Shown: in pieces, positions 47,801 through 57,266 of the stretch | How the letters are laid out: every line of letters begins with the position of its first letter | Numbering within the stretch: position 1 is the stretch's first letter | Source of the DNA: a virus | DNA: 64,000 nucleotides | Direction: 5' to 3' (one strand) | IMG/VR virus record: IMGVR_UViG_3300035665_000002 | Location: 91,071-155,070 of that record | The notes under the pieces: model-generated | The model's input: the letters and a program-made list of their open reading frames with translations, nothing else | The model's database searches: none | Told to the model about the DNA's origin: nothing | Program-made: the position numbers and the translations under genes

Positions 47801-49956
47801 ATGCTCAATCGATGCTTATTTTGTCCAATGCACCATCGTCGATAACTTTGGTAGGAGCATCGATAGTTTCCGAAGACAGAATCACCGATACGATAAAGGA
47901 ACATCAAGCGCGCGGAATAGTAACTACAGTCGAGAAATCTGCAGACTTCTACGTAGGTAGTCAACTTATACTCCCATGGGGCCAAGAAGTAAACCTTTGG
48001 AATATTTGTCCACAAGATTTACTAGTAAATCTTTTTCTCGGTCTACAGGATCCTCTGACGCGTCGTACTGTTGGTCATCGTGCAGCCGTTCAATTGCGCA
48101 AATCTATCATGGCGAATATGTCAAAATATCCATTTTTAGAAGAGATGTCAGAGTACCTGAATTACGATCTTGGAATATATTCTGGCAACAATGTCGCAAA
48201 CTATGCAGTTGGACTGTTATATTTCATCAATATGTATGCCACAAAATACATACAAGCTTGTCCAGATTTATGCATTTCTTGCGGCGACGCGCTCCGATAT
48301 TTCAATGATCTTGAAATCACTCTTCCTGTTGATGCTCCGTGGCCTAGAACGCTTTTTGTGAAATTAACAGAGACCAATAAAGTTTTCGCTAAACCAGCTA
48401 CTTCGATGTTTTACGAAGATCTTATGATAAGTGGTATTTGGAAGATACGTGAACGTCCAGAAACGCGCAGATATCGCAATGTTAATGCGTTACTATCCAG
48501 TGGTCACGAACTTCCAAAACCGGTTAATGCCTGGGTTTCAGATGTCGTTGCAGAGTCGCGATATTCAATGCAAATGCCAATGGTTATGCTAAGTTTGGCA
48601 TCCAATGCCAAGCCAAAAATATGGACTGTTTTTGGTAAGGTTGTTGAGGAACTAAGAACGTCGATAACCAAAGTTGGAATAAAGGACCGCGACGTGTCAT
48701 TGGTCATGGATACGAATCCTATTGAGCTTGGTATAAATATTGTGGCAAACCTGCTCAAGACCGACCATAAGATGCTCATTTCAGACGCAGAGAATATCAT
48801 GAAGACTGCCAGAAAAATCTACCAGGAAGAAGAAGTCGCAAAGCAGAAACATGCAGCCGCAGTATTCGCAAAAAGCGGGCGTCCAGAGGTCATTATTGAA
48901 AGCAACAAAGACGGTACACAAGTTCGCAAAAAGTTCCAAGCAAATCGCGTCGGAGATGTCGAAGAGGTTGAAGAGATCACTGGACTCATTAACAAGCATA
49001 CGGGCAGGCGTTACTACGATGGCAATGTACCGGAAGCAATGACGGACATCGAAGCATATTTGTTATCTTTTGACATCATTTGCATCTGTGATGATTTTTC
49101 GGAATTCCGCCTTAAAAATACATACGAATTCATCAAGAGAAATCCTGGTCGCATCGCACTCATATTAACTGGGAAAGTTTCAGCATATGGCATCAATCCA
49201 GAAAATGCTACTAAAGTCTTTGTTATGCCGCGAGTTATAACTGAAATTTCTGTTGAAACTTTGAAACAATTCTTTTGCCGAGCTGGGCGTAAAGGCTTGT
49301 CTGATGATGCTCTTTTGAATATCGATTTTGTAACTCTCGTAAGGCTTCTGGAAGACAGTATTCATCTTACAGATTCGTCTTTGTTTCCTGCTATTTATGT
49401 TGCTATGCGAAAGCTTCGTGAAAAACGTCTCAGAATCAACGCCACAGACACATCTGCGGTCGAAGCCATTGAAAAGGAAATCGAGACTATCATCAAGGCT
49501 GATCCTGTATTGTCAACGCTGGATTATTCGGTCGCAAGACATGGTTATGAGGCATATGGCGTCGAAAAACTGTCCAAACTCGATAGTGAAATTGTATTTC
49601 TACGTAACGAAATAGCGCGCCAAGAACTGGTTGCATACCTTACATCAGAACTCTTAGATCTTGGCCTTGGAAATAGAGATTGTAAGCTCTTGCCGGTGAT
49701 CGTCGGTGCTATTCAATATCACATGAATGATCCATTTGGTTTTAATGGCGATCTATATGACGTCATGGAAGAGCTTTCTGCCGCTTTTTCACAAGCTCGT
49801 GATACATCTTCGTATGATCTTTACAACAGGTTTATGAGCGTGAAAAATGCCAATCATGCAACTATGGCATCGACATATATCACTGAGATAGCTACAGGCG
49901 TGTTGCGTCAAATAAAAACAGCAACTGTCAATTTCAATGACGTTTCAGATGTTTAG
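44875..49956 (+). CDS. Giant superfamily 2-like helicase, 1693 aa
   Basis: Helicase motifs lie in the second half: RPIAGSGKTT (Walker A, about residue 800), FVFFDEF (Walker B, about 941), LILSNAPSS (motif III-like, about 985), then ALILTGKVSAYGIN and QFFCRAGRKG (motifs V and VI, about 1430-1470). Between motif III and V lies a very large insert. The first 750 residues match nothing I recognise apart from a CKMCHGRGL Cys pair near 310. A role in replication or transcription is likely, but I cannot say which. ATG directly follows TATAAA. Confidence 0.85.
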   Translation: MSEDSLKSYETDKSLCSLRIESLRCSGENAQVKYIVAFNQPPVQRAVTGIDIYRLMIARCSNDDAFGTSKTEMNIGVIGYSGHVESTEEVSDEIRQVVEDCVCMFNVTDAKGNDLYITPTSLRDVGTEGPIYICSRIPKFAIKHLPMTRAVSIVPFVDTVRAISNIGDENFPLAAGKIIKKNLSIPNITESAELCTLMLTIAKKDRTPTRFPDASLQELVCFSRKVIKSINNAKNYEKTINTNVMNGLYEAFGAETMTVIEEYLEQENFHISMFYENDHSDAWYVDTMRTIAVSIFSNDHKRCKMCHGRGLRQLPGDRFKYDGSLSSSKISNLTQIRLVATLLTGVESPFTYLLARVPKADQDYIKHVIGDNPDVDENGYIIDISRIKMTVVLESTTWFAISTDIKSSKYEELSIEDMIDHVYQEHQSDLLLPPLIPTFADILKHLAPTTKMTRSHIDAMVNFVTKCKSIDLHIIRSSVLLPWSWTCLREPPARYVNYLVRKNYNESLDLAEARLMCAIDAFYLEGTYDAMETFATNTKILSRNEAFDNICLPEPVLPYKFQVDYLNKLLAMMMKDIDNHRDEHVDEDEDVFVGTAEDPGVKVSLDGLLLELGFDADNFDKATPEILAYTERLCVDMTNVTGIDCKRVLFSYACRKTRSYRSATMVNAFNSTISHIVASIALILTRRKYRSIDTTMSDNYTAVFTQLMSMSPEMNGSPLAAFDRDVREESISPTQFETDSQLSSSFTSELSPTRSGTRDIVMCDICVIRMLCTRLSSSQQISIAQNTSTIDLGFLRPIAGSGKTTVVKMAASLIRIVKETFPARLPRHNFEILDVCDQPLVRSEMYEAMLALGSGVARASIANIDEAGKIKIESNFKVKETTEIGGRRVTIEVEPGFKCNSRDIFIMGSNVLVAYILGRRDGGSTSIDSEGSWFGNPKAFVFFDEFCAKIGNRGASRALGLSNGRQELVIKAFKEYAQSMLILSNAPSSITLVGASIVSEDRITDTIKEHQARGIVTTVEKSADFYVGSQLILPWGQEVNLWNICPQDLLVNLFLGLQDPLTRRTVGHRAAVQLRKSIMANMSKYPFLEEMSEYLNYDLGIYSGNNVANYAVGLLYFINMYATKYIQACPDLCISCGDALRYFNDLEITLPVDAPWPRTLFVKLTETNKVFAKPATSMFYEDLMISGIWKIRERPETRRYRNVNALLSSGHELPKPVNAWVSDVVAESRYSMQMPMVMLSLASNAKPKIWTVFGKVVEELRTSITKVGIKDRDVSLVMDTNPIELGINIVANLLKTDHKMLISDAENIMKTARKIYQEEEVAKQKHAAAVFAKSGRPEVIIESNKDGTQVRKKFQANRVGDVEEVEEITGLINKHTGRRYYDGNVPEAMTDIEAYLLSFDIICICDDFSEFRLKNTYEFIKRNPGRIALILTGKVSAYGINPENATKVFVMPRVITEISVETLKQFFCRAGRKGLSDDALLNIDFVTLVRLLEDSIHLTDSSLFPAIYVAMRKLREKRLRINATDTSAVEAIEKEIETIIKADPVLSTLDYSVARHGYEAYGVEKLSKLDSEIVFLRNEIARQELVAYLTSELLDLGLGNRDCKLLPVIVGAIQYHMNDPFGFNGDLYDVMEELSAAFSQARDTSSYDLYNRFMSVKNANHATMASTYITEIATGVLRQIKTATVNFNDVSDV

Positions 49957-49968
49957 ATAATAACAATA

Positions 49969-49985
49969 ACATATTAAAAATATGT
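49969..49985. terminator. 3' inverted repeat after the helicase gene
   Basis: ACATATT, loop AAA, AATATGT, a perfect 7-bp stem 13 bases past the stop. Confidence 0.6.
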
Positions 49986-49996
49986 AAAAATAAATG

Positions 49997-50009
49997 TTTA
50001 ATAAAACTG
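49997..50009 (+). promoter_or_regulatory. Start element TTTAATAAAACTG
   Basis: AATAAAA followed directly by CTG, the proposed start of the patatin-like gene, 40 bases after the helicase stop. Confidence 0.6.
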
Positions 50010-51017
50010 GAAGTTTTACCAAATACGGTAGCTGGATCTGATCCAATAACTATATACATATTGCCGGTATCGGGACCGTATTTTCCACTACAATTAACAA
50101 GTGTACAGAGAGTTCAGACAGCGCTGAATAACGTTCCGCCAGATTTGGTGATAGCAGCTTCTGGTGGTGCTGCCGTTTCAGCTATATGTAACGGTAGTAA
50201 GTGGAATGCAACGTTAGTGAAAAAATCTGCTTTGGAGATAGATTCTGACACTCTTTATGAAGCACCTGGGCCGTTAGTTCCGAGTTTTTTTAATTGGTTA
50301 TTTACCGGAAATGTACTTGCTCATGCTTCAAAACGTTTATATGCTTTTTGCGAAAAAATACTCGAAAATAACACCAAACCAGAGATTTTTATAGGAACAT
50401 ATTGCACAACAAATGAGCGTCATACGATATTCTCTACGAGCGATGTTACGACGTCTGCCATTCCACTTTTGGGACATGAAAAATCTGATATTTTATATCT
50501 AAATGGCAACATTCCTGCTATAACGAGAGCACTGTTAGCATCAGCTGCCATACCAAATGTTTTATTACCAGTCTGTGTTATTAAAAAAGATAACAAAGTA
50601 TATGTCGATGGTGGCGTATCTGCACCGTCTCCATGGACGTATATATGGCCACTAGCTATGGGCCGTACTGGATACTTGAAAATCATATATTTCTGTTCGA
50701 CATTAACAGTAGGTTTATTGCCGTTTGACAGTCTTAAATTCTTTCCAAGTTGGTGCAAAGAGGTATGTGTACGAGAATTTATGGACTTGGAAGATCAATT
50801 TAAATTTCGATGTGGATCTAGCGTAACCATGTTAGAAGACGTCGACATAAACAAAATAATACCATACTATAAAGCATCAAAACAAGCCGTGCTAATAGTA
50901 AAACCGTATCATCAACAAGGAAGATATAATTTTAGTATATTTCACTACTGTGGTAAGTCTATTACAAATATAATGGACCGTTTTAAAAATATATCGTATA
51001 GACTTCTGTATGTATAA
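50007..51017 (+). CDS. Patatin-like phospholipase, CTG start
   Basis: About 336 residues. Features of the patatin fold: an N-terminal strand ITIYILPVSG, the nucleophile elbow AASGGAAVSA with Ser52, an ASAAIP segment and YVDGGV with Asp201 as the dyad partner. The elbow has Ala where Gly usually stands two residues before the Ser. Viral patatins may remodel membranes or lipids. There is no in-frame ATG until about residue 200, after the catalytic Ser. AATAAAA is followed by CTG at 50007, and the residues that follow fit the fold's first strand. Confidence 0.8.
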   Translation: MEVLPNTVAGSDPITIYILPVSGPYFPLQLTSVQRVQTALNNVPPDLVIAASGGAAVSAICNGSKWNATLVKKSALEIDSDTLYEAPGPLVPSFFNWLFTGNVLAHASKRLYAFCEKILENNTKPEIFIGTYCTTNERHTIFSTSDVTTSAIPLLGHEKSDILYLNGNIPAITRALLASAAIPNVLLPVCVIKKDNKVYVDGGVSAPSPWTYIWPLAMGRTGYLKIIYFCSTLTVGLLPFDSLKFFPSWCKEVCVREFMDLEDQFKFRCGSSVTMLEDVDINKIIPYYKASKQAVLIVKPYHQQGRYNFSIFHYCGKSITNIMDRFKNISYRLLYV

Positions 51018-51022
51018 ATGAA

Positions 51023-51037
51023 GATATAAATTATATC
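51023..51037. terminator. Inverted repeat between convergent genes
   Basis: GATATAA, one A, TTATATC, 6 bases after the stop at 51017. Confidence 0.55.
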
Positions 51038-51099
51038 AAGCTGTGCCCATTGTTGAGCGTCGATGTGATCATCGAAAAACAGTCACTTCTCGTTATTAC

Positions 51100-52800
51100 T
51101 CAAAAACCTTCGAAATTCGCAGCCGGCGACTTCTCTCTCGGTTTCGCCGCACTCGTCGTAGAGCTCGGTGGTTTCGCCGAAGCCGCCCCTTCAGTAACGG
51201 GACGAGCGAAGAAGTCATCATCGTCATCGACTGGTCGACGAGTCGCCATGGTCTCTGTCTTGGTTGGGCTCGGGCGTCGTCCTAAATCAGCATCAGCCTT
51301 CTTGGCAGAATCTGCGCGTGACGATACGTGGCGGGTGGGACTTGGGCCACGTGCCCCTGGGCTTTGTGCGCGCCTGGCGGCGGCAGCAGCTGCTGCTGAC
51401 ATCATCGAGTGTCTGTGCAGTTCCTCCTGGCTATATGGCTTAAATGCCTCTGCATCTTCCACCTTGCGTGACGTACTCTTTGACGTGTAAAGAGCGTCAA
51501 GATTCGTAATTTGAGATGTATCGATGCCGGCCTTTACCAGTGTCTCCAAAAGCAGTTTCGCGGTCTTATCGGCACCGAACTTGCGGCAGAAGAAATAAAG
51601 CGCAGTAGAAGCAAACGTCGAAAGCTTGTAATTAGAGACCCGAGTTTCGCCCTTATTGATAACAACGACAGCAGCCGGGTGAATAGCAGATTCTTCGCCA
51701 TTATAGAGTTTGAATTTTCCGAAATAAATGTGATCAACAACTGCACCAAAAGTAGGCACACTCACGAGACTCTTGTCTTCGGTAACCTTCCTGTTGATCT
51801 GTTCGTTAAACTCCTCGAAAAGTTGTTGCTGAATTTGAGTACTGTTAAATGCATTCAAAACCTGTGCAATGGTGACTCTATACGGATGCCTCTTCGTCTC
51901 CTTTGCGACGGTCGTGGGAACCGGCGCAGGTGCGGCGGCGTGGACAGAGACAGAGAATGTTCGGATACCTTCACCGGGCTTCGACATAGCTCCTTCAAAA
52001 ACAATCTGACGAAGAGATCCAGTGCCTGTCTTTCGAACCGCATCATTGGCCTTGATGATGTTTTGCACAGACTTAACAAGATCGTAAGGTGTCTTGTAAG
52101 AACCACTAATCGCCATCGATCCTGGTCCCTTAACGCTCTCGGGAACAACGGCGGCAGACAGGAAGGAATTGTGCGGAATTAGGCTCACTGGAGTCTCGCT
52201 GATGACGCTGTCACGAAGCTTGTTATAAGCAAACTTGGCGAAGAGCGAGTGCGTTACACGCATCACGAACTCAAAGTCAAGCAGGCTCATGGTCTTTGTA
52301 ATTTCGATACAAGAAGCCACCTCGATAGACGACTTGGAAAACATATCTGAATTCTTCTTGAAGACTTCTTCGCGCTTGGCGTGGAACTTTGGTCCCAAGT
52401 CATTGAACCTCTTAAGACCGCTTCCTGCGAACATAACACAATGTTTTGGTGACACATACATTGGAATATTTTCGTTAAGAAGGCGAGCAAAAAGAACCTC
52501 CCAGTGGAACTTATCGTCTTCAAGAAGAGTCTTCGCCGCATTCAATTCAAGCTTGGCTGGGTTCTTCAGGAGGCTGGAAATGTGAGTGTATACGGAAGAC
52601 ATCCGAAGTGAGCCGAAAAACTCCTTCTCGCTATAGACGATAAACATCGAAAACGAGTCGTTGGCCGGTGCGGACGCAGACGCAATAGCCTCCTCTTCGG
52701 AGGTCTTCGGGCGATGTTCCATGATCCTGCGTGTGACCACACGAGGTCCCTTGACGACAACACCTGGCTTCCTGGCTTCGCGCTTTGGTTGAGCAGACAT
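51100..52800 (-). CDS. Unknown protein, probably structural, 566 aa
   Basis: Basic N terminus, a globular body of about 400 residues, and a disordered C-terminal 110 residues rich in Ala, Ser, Pro and Arg with an acidic DDDDDFF patch. Codon use is clearly GC-richer than most neighbours, a bias shared with the 57614 gene. Abundant virion protein is a fair guess, not shown by any motif. ATG directly follows CATAAAA. Confidence 0.85.
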   Translation of the reverse strand: MSAQPKREARKPGVVVKGPRVVTRRIMEHRPKTSEEEAIASASAPANDSFSMFIVYSEKEFFGSLRMSSVYTHISSLLKNPAKLELNAAKTLLEDDKFHWEVLFARLLNENIPMYVSPKHCVMFAGSGLKRFNDLGPKFHAKREEVFKKNSDMFSKSSIEVASCIEITKTMSLLDFEFVMRVTHSLFAKFAYNKLRDSVISETPVSLIPHNSFLSAAVVPESVKGPGSMAISGSYKTPYDLVKSVQNIIKANDAVRKTGTGSLRQIVFEGAMSKPGEGIRTFSVSVHAAAPAPVPTTVAKETKRHPYRVTIAQVLNAFNSTQIQQQLFEEFNEQINRKVTEDKSLVSVPTFGAVVDHIYFGKFKLYNGEESAIHPAAVVVINKGETRVSNYKLSTFASTALYFFCRKFGADKTAKLLLETLVKAGIDTSQITNLDALYTSKSTSRKVEDAEAFKPYSQEELHRHSMMSAAAAAAARRAQSPGARGPSPTRHVSSRADSAKKADADLGRRPSPTKTETMATRRPVDDDDDFFARPVTEGAASAKPPSSTTSAAKPREKSPAANFEGF

Positions 52801-52956
52801 TTTTATGGATTTTTTTTATTTTCTTTCCAGACCAGAGCTTCCTTGTATACAGGAATATGTCATATGTACGTGATTTTTGAAAGATCCCGACGATTGTATA
52901 TTATCAGTATAAAAATATAACAATTTACGTATATGAATGAATATAGTTTCCATAAA

Positions 52957-53400
52957 ATGGAAGGAGTACTTTCAAGAGTTGCGGAGATAGAAAAGGAGCG
53001 TCGTCGAAAATGGCGATTACATAGGTATATATCACTAATATCTACTATTATGATTCTGTTAGCATCGATAGTGTCAAGTGTAAATACCCATGCGAATTTT
53101 GTAACGCCCAATTGGAAGCTATCGCTGGTATGTTTAGTATTTGCATTTGTGGATAGTTTTGTAGAATATTTCATACGTCGCAGAATGTTTATGATAGAAG
53201 GACGATCAGTGTTTTTACTAGAAACCATTAAAAGTCTAGAAATGATCGCCGGGATATTAAATAACGCCCCGGAAAATGTCGATACTTATCATCCGGCATT
53301 TAACAATGAGATAATCAAATTAAAAGAGCAGTTTTCAAGACTTGAAGGTTCGTTGACTTACGACGATTCTTGCAGAGAGGTTGTCGCTAGGCCATATTAG
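52957..53400 (+). CDS. Two-pass membrane protein, 147 aa
   Basis: A charged N-terminal helix (VAEIEKERRRKWRLHR) precedes two hydrophobic segments (about residues 24-43 and 59-77), then a helical soluble C terminus. The ATG at 52957 follows CATAAA; an in-frame ATG at 52933 is less likely. Function unknown. Confidence 0.8.
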   Translation: MEGVLSRVAEIEKERRRKWRLHRYISLISTIMILLASIVSSVNTHANFVTPNWKLSLVCLVFAFVDSFVEYFIRRRMFMIEGRSVFLLETIKSLEMIAGILNNAPENVDTYHPAFNNEIIKLKEQFSRLEGSLTYDDSCREVVARPY

Positions 53401-53411
53401 TATGTAATAAA

Positions 53412-53858
53412 ATGGAACCAAATTACGAAGACGCTATAATTGATGACGATGTATCTGAAACTTTCGAAGACTCCGATACCGAAGAGGACGAAGTCGAAGA
53501 CCCTATAGAAGACGATCCAGAAGTCCCAGAGGACGAGTATTCCTATGAAGAAAGTACGGACGAAACCGATACAGAAACCGAGACTGAATCCGAAACCGAA
53601 GTACGCAATGATGTTAAAAAAGGATCAGTTAAGGCGTCTATACGCGAATCTAGAACAGTTAAGAAACAGAAACGCACAATTATTTCAAAGACGTCCCAGC
53701 CTAGAATTAGGGTATCTGGAGAAGCGACGTCCAGACGAACAGAAACACATACAACGACCTTTTTTGACGACTTTATCATCTCCGATCAAACGTCCGTATC
53801 AACGCTTGAATTTTTAAAAAATCTGAAGAATTTTTATGACAAGTATCAAATACTTTAA
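53412..53858 (+). CDS. Highly acidic protein, 148 aa
   Basis: The first 75 residues are mostly Glu, Asp, Thr and Ser (for example TDETDTETETESETE); the second half is basic, ending with a hydrophobic helix. No domain recognised. The charge split suggests a histone- or DNA-mimic, or a chaperone-like tail; that is speculation. ATG directly follows AATAAA, 11 bases after the preceding stop. Confidence 0.75.
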   Translation: MEPNYEDAIIDDDVSETFEDSDTEEDEVEDPIEDDPEVPEDEYSYEESTDETDTETETESETEVRNDVKKGSVKASIRESRTVKKQKRTIISKTSQPRIRVSGEATSRRTETHTTTFFDDFIISDQTSVSTLEFLKNLKNFYDKYQIL

Positions 53859-53880
53859 AATGACTGTTTTTGACATAATT

Positions 53881-53897
53881 ATTTATTTTTAATAAAT
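53881..53897. terminator. 3' inverted repeat after the acidic gene
   Basis: ATTTATT, loop TTT, AATAAAT, 22 bases past the stop. Confidence 0.55.
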
Positions 53898-53912
53898 GCC
53901 AAGAATCTAAAA

Positions 53913-54371
53913 ATGACTGAACAAACACCGATTGCAACAATTACCGCTGGTTTTGTAGATACCATTCTGATTGCATTTGGAAAACCGATCGAGGAATTTT
54001 GGGCTCTAGCGCGTTCTATGGACAAGGAAAAATTTGTTCAATTTGTTAACAGTCTACTCAAGGATGGACAGACAAAACGATCAACACGAACTGTTGCTGG
54101 CGGAACAAAGAAACCTCCCACAAAGGGTGCAAATGTAAAAGATGATAAGTGGTTTGATAACGGTACCGGAAATGCCGCGTCAATTGACGATTGGGCGAAC
54201 GTGACTACGGCCACAACCAAAAAGAACGAACCCACGACTACCACTAACAGAACTACAAAAAAGACAGACACGGTATTCGAAGAGCTTAATTTTGCTACTA
54301 CTGACGAAAAGGAAAAGGTTGTTATCGTCAATAAGGCTGAGCCGAAAGCTGATTCCGATTTTAATTGGTAA
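53913..54371 (+). CDS. Unknown protein with Thr/Lys-rich tail, 152 aa
   Basis: A short globular N terminus (about residues 1-50) is followed by a low-complexity Thr/Lys/Asn-rich region and an acidic end. No family recognised. ATG follows CTAAAA. Confidence 0.75.
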   Translation: MTEQTPIATITAGFVDTILIAFGKPIEEFWALARSMDKEKFVQFVNSLLKDGQTKRSTRTVAGGTKKPPTKGANVKDDKWFDNGTGNAASIDDWANVTTATTKKNEPTTTTNRTTKKTDTVFEELNFATTDEKEKVVIVNKAEPKADSDFNW

Positions 54372-54398
54372 AACAGATGAAATATTCATATAAAATAT

Positions 54399-54869
54399 AT
54401 GACAGATCCAAAATTTTGTCTTCGTCAATATGACGATCTTTTACTCGAACAATTGCTATGCATTTACAAAGACAATGTTATCAAAAATGTTGGTCACTGC
54501 TGTATAGAAATAACGTCATTTGCCGTACTTATAGCTAAACGTGCCGCAGACAATCTTCATGAAATTCTCGTATCTTTGTCAGATTTAGTCATACTTCGAG
54601 GACATGAAAATGATTTTGACATAGAGCATAAATATCCCACGATTGATAGAATTTTAGACATGTCCATATCGGTGGCGAAAATGATCATCACAGGTGACAA
54701 AATAATAACCGACATTCAACGCAATACTAACATCGTTAAAACGTATTATCACAATTTAAAGACACTAGATCAAAACACTGTAGATACATTTAGAACGTTT
54801 ATTTCGCATAACAATCTGACAATATCAGAAGCGATTACGCGCAAACCAAAAGTATTTTGTGGATGTTAA
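54399..54869 (+). CDS. Unknown helical protein, 156 aa
   Basis: Mostly alpha-helical by composition, with no membrane segment or motif that I recognise. ATG at 54399 follows TATAAAAT. It ends in CGC just before an AT hairpin. Confidence 0.78.
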   Translation: MTDPKFCLRQYDDLLLEQLLCIYKDNVIKNVGHCCIEITSFAVLIAKRAADNLHEILVSLSDLVILRGHENDFDIEHKYPTIDRILDMSISVAKMIITGDKIITDIQRNTNIVKTYYHNLKTLDQNTVDTFRTFISHNNLTISEAITRKPKVFCGC

Positions 54870-54870
54870 T

Positions 54871-54886
54871 AATATTAAATAATATT
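54871..54886. terminator. Inverted repeat between convergent genes
   Basis: AATATT, loop AAAT, AATATT, directly after the stop at 54869 (+) and 16 bases from the stop at 54902 (-). Confidence 0.55.
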
Positions 54887-54901
54887 TGTCAAAACATGGA
54901 A

Positions 54902-56008
54902 TTATACTTTCCTGGGTCTCGCCGAGTCGCCTTCAGACGTTAACATGTTCAGAATATCACTTATAGCGGGAATTCGCTTGATAGATTCCATATTTATGCC
55001 CTTAATGCCGAGGATCTTTTCCAACATTCCGCCGATCTGTGTGGGATCTTTTGCGAGATCTTCGGGATTGACGCCAAGAACAGAACCACCTGTCTTTTCT
55101 ACGCTATTATAATATCCAGAACAGATACCATACGCCTCCTTTTGAGCACGCTCAATGGCCTCCAACCATGTATAATTTGAACCTGTCATCTTGATTCTAT
55201 TTGTAACCCATGCGAATCGGTTCTCGGCACGCTCACCCATCGCGACAAGGTAAGCGTTCAAATGTTGATAATATTGATACGTTGCCAGGATAATTTCATA
55301 ATATACAAAAATGATTGCCGCCTGATACTCAGTTCCCATTCGCATAGGAATAATATCTGACGTTGTCAAGCGTCGAATGTTATCAATAATACAGGCAAAA
55401 GGAATACTATTTTGGTAAAAATTTGATTCTTTGCGCCAATCGAACATCATAGAAATGCCCGAATGAATGAACGATGCGGTACCAGCTACGTTTTCACGAT
55501 CTTCATATGACATAGATGCACCCGTAATCGTTTTACCAGAAGCATCGGTCTGTTTGGTATAAAGATACGTCGCATACTTTCCTTTACATGCAGTTTCCCA
55601 AATGAGTTTGAGAGGCCATGAAGGACGTTCAGTGCACAGCTTTTCGAGATCCTCTGGATCATAGTACGGCGCAGTGTTTTTGTTGCTAGTTAGGACACTC
55701 ATTTGCCATGCAATAGAATGTGCAAGAATGTATGCGCCAGATTGTTTAGGATCGGTAATATTCTGCTTCCACGATCGTTCAATGCTACTCGTTTGAGTAT
55801 TGACAATAAATGTAATATCCGCCCATTCTTGAGGAGCCAGTGGATTCTTGATAGCAGTGGCTCCAACATACTTTGTAACATTATTCATAGTCGCAAGTAC
55901 AACCTTAAAAGCAGAGCGAATTCTCTCGATAGATTCCAACATTCCCTTGATAGCTTCTGACTTAGAATCATCTTCAACGACAGGCTCGGCAGCAGGTACC
56001 AATGACAT
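54902..56008 (-). CDS. Unknown protein, 368 aa
   Basis: Soluble and helical, rich in Trp and Tyr. No family recognised. A Gly-rich segment near residue 315 (TGGSVLGVNPEDL) precedes a helical C terminus. Its size and GC-moderate codon use resemble the adjacent 56073 gene, with which it forms a co-oriented pair. The ATG at 56008 directly follows AATAAAA. Possibly a virion component. Confidence 0.8.
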   Translation of the reverse strand: MSLVPAAEPVVEDDSKSEAIKGMLESIERIRSAFKVVLATMNNVTKYVGATAIKNPLAPQEWADITFIVNTQTSSIERSWKQNITDPKQSGAYILAHSIAWQMSVLTSNKNTAPYYDPEDLEKLCTERPSWPLKLIWETACKGKYATYLYTKQTDASGKTITGASMSYEDRENVAGTASFIHSGISMMFDWRKESNFYQNSIPFACIIDNIRRLTTSDIIPMRMGTEYQAAIIFVYYEIILATYQYYQHLNAYLVAMGERAENRFAWVTNRIKMTGSNYTWLEAIERAQKEAYGICSGYYNSVEKTGGSVLGVNPEDLAKDPTQIGGMLEKILGIKGINMESIKRIPAISDILNMLTSEGDSARPRKV

Positions 56009-56072
56009 TTTTATTATCTTCATGACATTTTAGAAAATTATATATTTTATATAGTCGATCGAAAATGATGAT

Positions 56073-57266
56073 TTACTCAGACGTCAAATACTCAGCTCCA
56101 GAATTGCTTTCTTCGGCCATCATATCCTTAACTTCATCTGGGACCCTGTTACCTAAAGTTGTATCAATCCACCCTTTAAATGTAATGGAGCTGATACATG
56201 TCCTAAAAACTGCTTTAGCCCCGAAGAAAATCTCTGGTTGATATACCAAATCACACTTCGAAGCTGACTGTTTGCCCTTCGGATCAGCGGGATTTCCGAA
56301 AACATTCCACGGACGCAAAGTATGAATAGTGTTGCCGTTGTATTCTTCAGTGCTTACGATAGACTCGTCGTTGACATACGACAATGATCGAGACCTCAAT
56401 TCTTGTAGGTTATTCTTGTTCACATAAACAGAACAAACGGTGTTAGTTGGAACTTGTACAGTCCTGAAATCTACAAGTGGTCTATAGGCACTAAAATATG
56501 GTTGTACATCTTTGGCTCCAGGATGATGTTTAAGCACAGATCTGACAATATCATGCGAATCACACGTCTTGAGAAATTCATCGCACACAGAGCTAAGAAG
56601 ACTGTACGCAATACCACTGTCGATGATAGTGAAATTTTTGGCGCTAATCTTCTTTGTCCAGAGACTGATTTCACCATTCAAAGGCCCAGATCCTCGAACA
56701 TTGGCAGTAGTGTTTATTTGGAAAAGCCCACGTGTCACACCTTCAGTTGCACTCTTCTTCATCAAGATCTCGTACGGAGTACCAGCAAAAAATGTCACAC
56801 TGTCTTGCCGGCAACCCGCCCAGGAGATAGTATCGAAGATAACCGCTTTCATGATTCTGTGCACAGCAGTAAGTTGCTTGGCTAAGATAATATCCGCAGG
56901 TTTCTTGAAGATGGCATCGACTCCTTTAATGTTATCCATCGTGGGGAATTGATCGGACAATGTAAGCAGTCCGTACTTGACATTCAAAGTATACTTATGT
57001 CCAGGCAAAGGAGATGGTGTCTGTGATATTTCAAATGGAGCATAATCACCGCACGTAGTGTTAAATTCTTTAAATTTAAGATCGACGACTGTAGGTTCAA
57101 CATTGCCCGTATCTTTATTGCGTACATCAGCAATCCAAAAGAAATGAACTCTCATGCACGCATATTTGCCTTCAGATTTCTCAAGTGTGAATCTAAAACG
57201 TTTCTTAAAAACATCCACAGGAACTTCGATGAACTGATCAAAGGTCATGACTCCAGATGTAATCAT
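56073..57266 (-). CDS. Unknown beta-rich protein, 397 aa
   Basis: Composition and alternating pattern suggest mainly beta structure, and the protein is rich in Lys, Thr and Phe. No capsid jelly-roll signature could be confirmed. Several Cys residues are spread through the chain. ATG directly follows CATAAAA. A virion protein is possible but unproven. Confidence 0.8.
   Translation of the reverse strand: MITSGVMTFDQFIEVPVDVFKKRFRFTLEKSEGKYACMRVHFFWIADVRNKDTGNVEPTVVDLKFKEFNTTCGDYAPFEISQTPSPLPGHKYTLNVKYGLLTLSDQFPTMDNIKGVDAIFKKPADIILAKQLTAVHRIMKAVIFDTISWAGCRQDSVTFFAGTPYEILMKKSATEGVTRGLFQINTTANVRGSGPLNGEISLWTKKISAKNFTIIDSGIAYSLLSSVCDEFLKTCDSHDIVRSVLKHHPGAKDVQPYFSAYRPLVDFRTVQVPTNTVCSVYVNKNNLQELRSRSLSYVNDESIVSTEEYNGNTIHTLRPWNVFGNPADPKGKQSASKCDLVYQPEIFFGAKAVFRTCISSITFKGWIDTTLGNRVPDEVKDMMAEESNSGAEYLTSE

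Noticed and set aside
54038-54331. Minus-strand frame opposite the Thr/Lys-rich gene
   Set aside because: Val/Phe-rich shadow of low-complexity codons, with no start element.
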